From Delphinapterus leucas (Eukaryota > Chordata > Mammalia > Artiodactyla > Monodontidae), in contig NW_022098049.1 in NCBI RefSeq assembly GCF_002288925.2, forward strand, positions 6,316,846 through 6,380,845: a DNA stretch of 64,000 bases, in the 5' to 3' direction. Below, piece by piece: positions 56,675 through 64,000 of this stretch (the stretch's first letter is position 1; every line of letters begins with the position of its first letter). Position numbers and translations under genes: made by a program. The notes under the pieces were generated by a model, which was not told where the DNA came from, did no database searches, and saw only the letters and a list, made by a program, of their open reading frames with translations.

Positions 56675-57200
56675 TCGATATTTACTTAGCACTTTCTACT
56701 TGCTAGACGAGGCTAAGAACGCTAAAAGTGCTGTCACATTTAATCCTTACAACAGCCCTGAAGATACATACTATCAGTAACAAAGGAGACAAAGGATTAG
56801 ACCTGTTAAGCGCTGGCCCATTTGCATATGCCTAAAAAAGTGGGAGACTAAGATGCGAATCTAGGTCTGATTTCTTTTTTTTTTTTTACATCTTTATTGG
56901 AGTATAATTGCTTTACAATGGTGTGTTAGTTTCTGCTTTATAACAAAGTGAATCAGTTATACATATACATATGTTCCCATATGTCTTCCCTCTTGTGTCT
57001 CCCTCCCTCCCACCCTCCCTATCCCACCCCTCCAGGCGGTCACAAAGCACTGAGCTGATCTCCCTGTGCTATGTGGCTGCTTCTCACTAGCTCTCTACCT
57101 TACATTTGGTAGTGTATATATGTCCATGCCTCTCTCTCGCTTTGTCACAGCTTACCCTTCCCCCTCCCCAAGGTCTGATTTCTTAACGTTGCATGTACTG
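56675..57200 (-). repeat. MIR SINE interrupted by an L1
   Basis: TTACTTAGCACTTTCTACTT, TTAATCCTTACAACAGCCCT and AAGATGCGAATCTAGGTCTG are reverse MIR. Its end is duplicated and displaced by the L1 at 56877-57170. Confidence 0.75.
56877..57170 (-). mobile_element. Young L1 3' end, 5'-truncated
   Basis: Reversed L1 3' UTR: a T-run, CATCTTTATTGGAGTATAAT, TTTCTGCTTTATAACAAAGT, and GCTGATCTCCCTGTGCTATG, breaking at CCCTTCCCCCTCCCC. AGGTCTGATTTCTT at 56863-56876 and 57171-57184 is a perfect 14 bp duplication. The frame at 57066-57251 is incidental. Confidence 0.95.
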
Positions 57201-57204
57201 CTGT

Positions 57205-58190
57205 GGCAGATTGCTAACTGTTCACCAAAATCCTTTCCCACACACTTGTAAGCATTGTTTTCAACTGAGTCTAGCCATATGTATCTTCTCTCTGGTAGAT
57301 TGTAAATGGAAATGATGTGTACCTAGCATCAGGCTTTAAAGAAGAGGTATGCTTCCTCCAAGACTTTTTATCATAGTCTGAATGCCAATCAAAATCAGTG
57401 CTATGGGATAGTAGATCACAAGACAGAAGGAGCCCAGGTCCCCAAATCACTGCATGGAGGAAAAATTCATGCCAACCAGGAACAGTCTACTTGGACTGTT
57501 ACGTGAACAAGAAAAATTTTACCTTAATTAATACACTGCCTAATGCAAATACAAATAAGACATAGTTTCTATCTTTGAGTCAAACTGGGCAATCAGATTT
57601 AGAGAGCATATTCTTTTTTTTTTTTTTTTTGTATATTTTTGAGTCCCAACATTTTTTTCTCAGAATGTTTTCACCTACCAAACCTCTTGGCACTGGGGAG
57701 AGATTCATTTTATAAAAGAAATACTTAAGGATATAAGAATGTTAATCTTGGATAGGAAGGTCGCTAATTTTCAGATGAAGGGTCCAACCACAAGTTGCAT
57801 TAACCTTAGTCTCTGTCCCTAAGAAACAAAATTGGGACCAATGGATAGAAGATTTAGGGACATTTTAGTTCATTATACAAAAATCTGTTATATTTGGTCA
57901 AAGGGCACAAAGATGAAAAATTAAATAGTGAGTTCCTTAACACTGGATATCTTTAAGAGGTAGTGAGATTGGACAGCCATTTAGTACAAATATTGTTGCA
58001 AATGCTGGCAACGAATGGCAACTTTCAGGTCAGTGTATCCTCTAATCAGGAGACCCTGATCCTAGGAGCATTTGATTATGAGAGACTTTGAATCAGATTC
58101 TAGGATTCCATTCTCCCAAAACTCCATGTTTCCTCCTGGTACAATGGTTCAATATGTGTGTCCTTCTGGAGAAGAAGGTGAGTATAGTGG
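57205..58190. other. Unassigned
   Basis: A T-run lies at about 57614-57630. No gene or named repeat. Confidence 0.4.
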
Positions 58191-58194
58191 ATGG

Positions 58195-58435
58195 ATTCTC
58201 TCCATTTGAGGACTGCTTTAGTTTGAATCCTTGTTGTTTCTGTCTAAAAGTGTCCCTTAAGCCAGTTATTTAACCTTTCTGCACCTCGGTATTCTCAACT
58301 GTAATTGCAGACAATAATAATCATTGTCATAATAATACCTACCTACCAGACTGGGTTTTTGGAAGGGTTAAATGAGCACTTAGGACTGTTCCTGACACAT
58401 TCAAAGTGCTCGGTAAATGTGAGCTATGATTAACA
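58195..58435 (+). repeat. MIR SINE
   Basis: CCAGTTATTTAACCTTTCTG, CACCTCGGTATTCTCAACTG, AATAATACCTACCTACCAGA and TTAAATGAGCACTTAGGAC are forward MIR, with an ATAATAATCA insertion. Confidence 0.87.
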
Positions 58436-58439
58436 CTGG

Positions 58440-59300
58440 TGAGTGCCAATTAACCTAGATGTTTCCTTGACCCATCAGCATTTATTAGTCTGTTGCCCTG
58501 TTCTCTCAGGATCCCCCAATCTCTGCACCAGAAGAGTGAACATGGATGTATTCCTCTGCCTGGAAACATTTCCTCATGCTAACAGGTGGGCATGTAACAT
58601 CAAATTCAATTACACTGAACGACTGATATAATTTCAGGTACGTGGTAGTAGATTACGAAAAACACTTTTTGGGGAGCAAGGAATCATCTTGAAATTAATT
58701 TGAAAAGACCATCATCTCAGAGGTTAAGGCAATTAGGAATTATAAGACTGATTATGTGTCCATTTCTCTGAACCTCAGACATCTTATCTATAAAATGAAT
58801 CCTCCAGATTCAATCATTTCTTCCCTCTCTCCTTAAGTTGAGAAGTAGCCCTATTCTTGATGTAGCTGATACCATTACAGAGATTTTGCCAAGCGTGAGG
58901 ACTGAGGAAATCATCGGGGATGGTTACCCATTTTGCTGACCCAGATACATGGCCTGTTTTATGTGTATTGAAATGAAAACCTAGGAAAAACCATGATTGA
59001 TCAAAAAGGAGAAACTTTGTCAGAATGAGAGCAGAGATAAAGAGGTTCCATGTCCTTTTGAAACATCTACTTCACTTTTAAGAAGTGTTTACAAATTTCT
59101 TGCAAGTTTTTTCCCCGACCTACATAGCTCCTCTGCCAAGATTTTCAAGCAACATCTGCATTCTTTGCTTTATTTAGGATTTATTCCCTTAAACACCTGA
59201 ACCTATGTTTTCATAAGGCTTTATTTCCTTGCAGATGTTACAGTTATTCATTACATTTTCTTGTATATTCTAGGTTGCTATTTTCTCCCTCCCATTTTCA
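58440..59300. other. Unassigned, MIR trace
   Basis: A forward MIR trace lies near 58740-58800 (TTTCTCTGAACCTCAGACATC). No gene seen. Confidence 0.4.
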
Positions 59301-59306
59301 TTTTGC

Positions 59307-59347
59307 CTCTCTCTCTCTCCCTCTCTCTCTCTCTCTCTCCCTCTCTA
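59307..59347 (+). repeat. (TC)n microsatellite
   Basis: CTCTCTCTCTCTCCCTCTCT and continuing, with CCC interruptions. Confidence 0.92.
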
Positions 59348-59659
59348 TGAGTCACAAGTTAGTTCTCCAGATTCCAGAACTAGAATATTTGAGGCTCTGT
59401 ATCCAAAATAGCCTGGAGCCACAGGGTGAGTATGACACCAAAAAATAACATTAGGCTTTAATCCCAAAGGAAGGGAGGGGCATAAAAAGCTGATCGTGAG
59501 AGGAGAGAAGGAATTTCGAAAGGAGTAAATAGAGGGTCCCAGTAATCACTATAACAGGCATAGCATTTTTGACATTCATTTTACTGGCCTCTAGCTGCTT
59601 GAGTTATGAACGTGTCCACGTTGGTGAAAAGTTATATGTTATGGATAGTGTATTATTTA

Positions 59660-60080
59660 TGTAGTCATTCATTCAGCAAATATTCCTTGAGCACCTGCTA
59701 GGTCCTAGGGATATGGTCATAAGCAAAGACATGAAATCACTGCCTTCATGGAGCTTACATTCTAGAAGGGGCACAGTGACAGATGAGTGACAATAAGGGA
59801 ATGTATCCATGTGGGGATCAGGTCTCTGCAGGCAGCAGAAGTTAAGGTGGTAGGAGTAATTCGGTGTGTGGTTGGGAGTGGTCTAGACGGGCAGATCAGA
59901 CCTCCAAGATGAGAAGGAACTACAGGCAGGAAAAGCAAGGGAAAAGCACTGCAGTCGAAGGGAAGGGCAAGTGTATGTCTTTGAGGCAGAAGTGAACACA
60001 CACATCATCCAAGGATAACCAGCAACATGTGAGTTAGGAGGACTTGGCATCAATAGAAACCAGAAAGGCAGAACAGGGCA
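59660..60080. repeat. Ancient interspersed repeat fragment
   Basis: CATTCATTCAGCAAATATTCC, TTGAGCACCTGCTAGGTCCT, TCATGGAGCTTACATTCTAG and a later GGAAAAGCAAGGGAAAAGCA module match the unnamed family. Confidence 0.6.
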
Positions 60081-60134
60081 ATTTACTTGGGGTCTAGAGG
60101 CCACAGTAAAAATTGTAGTAGGGCATTCCCTCTC

Positions 60135-60333
60135 TTTTTTTTTTGGTACGCAGGCCTCTCACTGCTGTGGCCTCTCCCGTTGCGGAGCACAGGCTCCGGA
60201 CGCGCAGGCTCAGCGGCCATGGCTCACGGGCCCAGGCGCTCCGCGGCACGTGGGATCCTCCCGGACCGGGGCACGAACCCTCGTCCCCTGAATCGGCAGG
60301 CGGATTCTCAACCACTGCGCCACCAGGGAAGCC
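60135..60333 (-). mobile_element. Cetacean CHR-type SINE
   Basis: A short T-run, GGTACGCAGGCCTCTCACTG, then CACCAGGGAAGC. CCCTCTC repeats at both edges (60128-60134 and about 60335-60341), a short or eroded duplication. Frames of 73-146 codons across it are repeat translation. Confidence 0.9.
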
Positions 60334-60339
60334 CCCCTC

Positions 60340-60745
60340 TCATTTTTTTTTCTTTCTCTTTCCTCATATTTTTTGGTCTTTCTCAAAGTTAAACTTCTGT
60401 CCCTGGCTCTTACTTATCCTTTACTTTCTTTCCCTTTCTCGTCCATGTCTCCTTCTTTGGCAGGGATTTGCGCTAATCTCGTTTGCTCTCCATGCTCCCC
60501 CCACGGTACTACTCAGTTACTACGAGAGCAACACCTGGCATGCAGTCTTTTCCCCCAGTTTGTGGATCCCACCTGTAACATGACGCTCAGATGCCGCTGA
60601 CTCTGCCAAGGAGTTCCCTTTACCACTGCAGCCTGAAGTCTTACCGCACCTCTAAGTCTCAAGGGAAAAGATTGCCTGTACATTGAGTATGGTACTTAGT
60701 TATTCATGGTCTTTCCCATTTGCGTTCTGATTTCACAAACATGCC
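60340..60745. other. Unassigned
   Basis: Pyrimidine-rich, then possibly L2-like (CCCAGTTTGTGGATCCCACC). No gene. Confidence 0.35.
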
Positions 60746-60749
60746 TTGG

Positions 60750-60890
60750 CCATTTTAATGCATGTTATTTATTGCTCACAATAGTCCTTTATGGTAGATA
60801 CTATGATTCCCATTTTTATGGATGAGAAAATGCCTAGATGCTGTCAGCTGTAGGCAGAGAGTAAGTTGCAGAACTGCAGTATGCATGTAG
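60750..60890 (-). repeat. MIR SINE
   Basis: CATGTTATTTATTGCTCACA, TCCCATTTTTATGGATGAGA and GAGAGTAAGTTGCAGAACTG are reverse MIR. Confidence 0.7.
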
Positions 60891-60894
60891 GTGT

Positions 60895-61675
60895 TCTGCA
60901 ATACCTTTGATGCTCTCTCAAGCTCATACTTGCATTGTATATGTAAGTATACAAGGTTCAGCATTTAACTGTTCAACATTTAACTCATTGTCTCTTAGTC
61001 TTGCCACTTAGATGGTAAATCTAGAGAGTGGAAACTCTCCATCTACCATTTTTCTTTCTTACATTTGTGTCTTCTCCATGAATCCCTTTCTCCATTCTTG
61101 TATGCTTGCTTTTCCTACAGCTTGAAGCGATTCTTCAAGCTCACCAAGGAACATTAAGTTCACCTTCATCTGTGCTCCTTACATGCCTTCTGTCTTATCA
61201 CACTACTGCAATCGCTCTTCCTCTTTTAGTTAGTCTCTAGCAGGTTCTGAACAAGAGTGGCCACTAGCTGCATGCAATATGGCTTGTATGTCTGAAGAAC
61301 TGAATTTTAATTTTATTAGAATTTCTTGATTGACTTACGTTTAAAAATTAAAGCACTATAAAAATGTTTCCATTAAATACAACTTTACTATGTTGGTAAG
61401 AAAACATTCATTTTATCAATAATTTAACTTCTGAATTTGTACTCTAAATATGAAATATAACTGGATTTCACAGACTGAATAAGGAAAAAAATGCAAACTA
61501 CCTCATTAATATTTTTATATTGATGGCATGTGAAAATGATCATACTTTTGGACATTAAGTTAAATATAATACATTATAAAAATTAATTTTGCCTATTTCT
61601 TTTACTTTCTAAAAAGATTTAGAAAATTTAGAATAACATATATGACTTGCAGTGTCTTTCTATTTAACCAGGTTG
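60895..61675. other. Unassigned
   Basis: AT-rich. No gene or named repeat. Confidence 0.4.
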
Positions 61676-61679
61676 CTAT

Positions 61680-61790
61680 CAGCACTTCAAGATAAGGATA
61701 ACGTTCTGTTTATCTTTGTACTCCCAGACCCTAGCATGATGCCAGGTGCGTAGTAAGTACTCAAAGTAAGTGGTATGAATGAATGAGTCA
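61680..61790 (+). repeat. L2 LINE 3' terminus
   Basis: TTTGTACTCCCAGACCCTAG, GATGCCAGGTGCGTAGTAAG and TGAATGAATGAG are the L2 end. Confidence 0.75.
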
Positions 61791-61799
61791 ATGTAAGAA

Positions 61800-63020
61800 T
61801 GACTTTTCCTCATCTCTTAATAATTTGCACACTGCCTTACATGCTGGAAGCAGTCAATAAACATTAGGTTTTTTAGTTGACTCATTGATCATTTAGATAA
61901 GAACATTTTATCCAAAAGAATGTGTCACTTTTATCCCTTTCCTCTGGACACCATTTGTGACTTTCAGGTCTTTTTTGGAGGAAACATAAACACAAACTCA
62001 GAAAAAAAAGAAAAAGAAAAAAAACCCATGAGTTGCTACAGTAAATGATCAGAATTTTCTTTGCTTTTATTATTAGAGCACATTATGAGCCTTTAAGAAA
62101 CAACATCTGTTCTCTTTATCTGATTCAAACATGCACAATTTCCCCCAATTTTTATGTATCTGACAATTAGGCTGCCTCTTACAAATGAGGAATATGTTTA
62201 ATGTGGCAACAGTGGTCATTTCCTTCTTTTTTTGTCAACAAATAGTTTTTATTAAATCAAAGTGGTTTCTTATAATTAGCTACATCTTAGAATCATGGAA
62301 ATAGGGTGAGGTCCATGAGATTCAAGACCAGTACATTTGCATAAACAGAATATTTGGGGGATAGTGCATTTTTCAAATGAGGTATTCTTTCAGAGTTCCT
62401 CCAGGATTTTTGTATGATGAGCATGAATATAAAAAACCAGATTAGGGAAATCCAAAGCAGATCAAGAGAAAGTAACATGAAGTTTCAAGGAGAGATGGGT
62501 GGGCTTTGTTGGGGGAGAAGAAGAAGAAGAAATTCATCTAAGAAGAAATGATTCAGTTGCCTAGGAAGTCTTTCAGTTTATTTTCAGTGGATAAAATCCA
62601 AACTGGAGTTAACCCCTTCCTGATTTGATTCTTGACTCTTCCTTCAACTTCCTCTCCGCCGTACTCCCCACCTCAGACTCTACATGTGAACATCTTATTA
62701 CTGATATTCTTCAAATACATTTGATGACTTCAACTGTTGTGTCTTTGACCATTTTTTCCCTTTCCCAAAGGCTCTTCTTTTGATTGAGCAGGTAGGAAAT
62801 CCTTACTCTTGTTGGAGATGAGTTCAAGCTCTACTTTCTTTAGGAGGTTCTCTGAGCTCCCAGATCAGGTCCGTCTTGAACATAATTCTATGATAGAGCA
62901 TCAGCAAGTCATTTTTCCACATCTGTCTGACAAAACATTTTTTTTTGAGTTTCTTAAACATAGGAATCTTGCCTTATTCAATTTGATGGCTCTAGAGAAA
63001 TTGTTTACATGCCTGGCTTT
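61800..63020. other. Unassigned
   Basis: AT-rich. L2-like text (TGGATAAAATCCAAACTGGAG) lies near 62588-62640. No gene is supported. Confidence 0.4.
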
Positions 63021-63021
63021 A

Positions 63022-63180
63022 CAATAAAATCACCAGAAGAGCATAAAACAACATACAGATAAACAAAAACTATGCCTGAGACCCAGTAAATCAGAATATC
63101 TAGGGGAAAGCCCAGGAATCAGTATTTTGGAGTTCCTTAGGTGACTCCAATATGCAGTTGTCTTGAGAAGTATTGGTCTG
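63022..63180 (+). mobile_element. MER5-like hAT miniature transposon
   Basis: TACAATAAAATCACCAGAAG, CAGTAAATCAGAATATCTAG, CAGGAATCAGTATTTTGGAG and GTTGTCTTGAGAAGTATTGG follow the MER5 order. Confidence 0.7.
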
Positions 63181-63389
63181 TAGGACAGTACATAGCAGGA
63201 GTTCATGTACATTCAATGATGTGAATTGAAAACTAAACGGAACTCTAGTAGTTACAGTAGTAACTCAGAATAAAGCAAGCAATCTCAACATTACAACAAA
63301 AATATTTTTCATATATACTGACACTGAAACTAAAACGAAAAACTTGGTGCAAGAATTATAAATATACTTGCTCTACATTTGAAAAACGG

Positions 63390-63715
63390 AGATCATCCAT
63401 TCTTGCAGCACCTTCCAAGTACACAATACAGAGTTATTAACTACAGCCATCATGCTGTACATTAAATTCCTATGACTCACTTATTTTATAACCAGAAGAT
63501 TGTACCTTTTGACCTCCTTCACCTGTTTTGCCCACCCGTTAACCCTTATCTCTGGCAACCGCCAAAAAACCCCACTTTTTTTTGTAACTATGTATGGTGA
63601 TGGAGGATGTAAACTAAATTTATTGTGGCAATCATTTTACAACATATACAAATATCAAATCATTATGTTGTATATATAAAACTAATATAATATTATGTCA
63701 ATTATACCTCAATAA
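63390..63715 (+). mobile_element. Old L1 3' UTR end
   Basis: ATTAACTACAGCCATCATGC, AGATTGTACCTTTTGACCTC, CAATCATTTTACAACATATA and GTCAATTATACCTCAATAAG are an L1M-type 3' end with an internal deletion near 63600. Confidence 0.82.
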
Positions 63716-64000
63716 GAGAAGAGGACTGAGATCATGGAACTAAGAATATTTTGCTCTCCTGTGAAATAAAGGATGTGAACTAGTTGGTCTCTAACATCTT
63801 TTCCAGGTCTAAGCCAATAATAATACCAGAATTATAAAACTTCTGAGTGGAAAGGTTCTTAATGACCCCCCCAAGTCTCTTGCTTTACAGATAACTGAAT
63901 CATTTCCTGTATGTAATATTCATGGTCTTTAAAGCACTTTCATGAAAATTATCTCAGAAAAATCCATTAGACACATTTGATTATCCCCATTTAGCAGGTA
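63716..64000. other. Unassigned; possible MIR start at the edge
   Basis: GATTATCCCCATTTAGCAGG at the right edge resembles a reverse MIR continuing beyond the window. Confidence 0.35.

Noticed and set aside
1..64000. CRISPR arrays, operons, riboswitches or phage genes
   Set aside because: Nothing bacterial is present. Regular direct repeats here are microsatellites, SINEs and target-site duplications in mammalian DNA.

Overview
This is nuclear DNA from a mammal, most likely a cetacean. It carries nine copies of a roughly 200 bp tRNA-derived SINE that I recognise as the cetacean CHR type. It also carries young L1 elements with a cetartiodactyl-style 3' end, and a deep layer of older mammalian repeats (MIR, L2, MLT1 LTRs, hAT and Tigger miniature transposons, L1M). 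I found no complete, intact protein-coding gene of the host. The window reads as intergenic or deep-intronic sequence, and nearly every longer reading frame lies inside a repeat.

Layout. 1-625 is unassigned. 626-7982 is one L1 insertion bounded by a perfect 14 bp target-site duplication. It has a full 5' UTR (interrupted by a 100-N assembly gap), a frameshifted ORF1, a frameshifted ORF2 and a 3' UTR cut short. About 360 bp of extra sequence follows inside the duplication, read here as a 3' transduction that contains a piece of an ancient L1. 8-15 kb holds MIR, L2, MLT1 and nested LTR remnants plus one short SINE. 16.3-19 kb is an old L1 split by a SINE and a Tigger-like element. 20-26.6 kb is mixed ancient repeats with long unassigned stretches. 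27.0-27.4 kb has two SINEs at one target site. 27.7-28.3 kb is a clear twin-primed (5'-inverted) L1. 28.4-31 kb is a long copy of an ancient repeat I cannot name, interrupted by two MLT1 LTRs. 31.3-31.9 kb is an old L1 piece. 34.4-34.9 kb, minus strand, looks like a promoter and first exon: two AP-1 sites, a TATA-like box and an ATG opening a signal-peptide-like frame that contains a TGA. 35-41 kb has an LTR-like segment, a SINE, MIRs, a hAT element and three L1 3' ends. 41.3-41.7 kb is a repeat-free block rich in transcription-factor-like motifs. 42-49.8 kb is MIRs, a SINE and ancient repeat. 50-53 kb is an old L1 with a SINE inside. 53-64 kb is MIRs, two SINEs, a young L1 3' end, a MER5-like element and an L1 3' end.

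Because no host gene is resolved, there is no pathway to reconstruct. What the window records is retrotransposition history: target-site duplications, twin priming, 3' transduction and repeated insertion at one site. Repeat names come from remembered consensus sequences, boundaries of old repeats are approximate, and subfamily names are deliberately withheld or marked '-like' where I am unsure.
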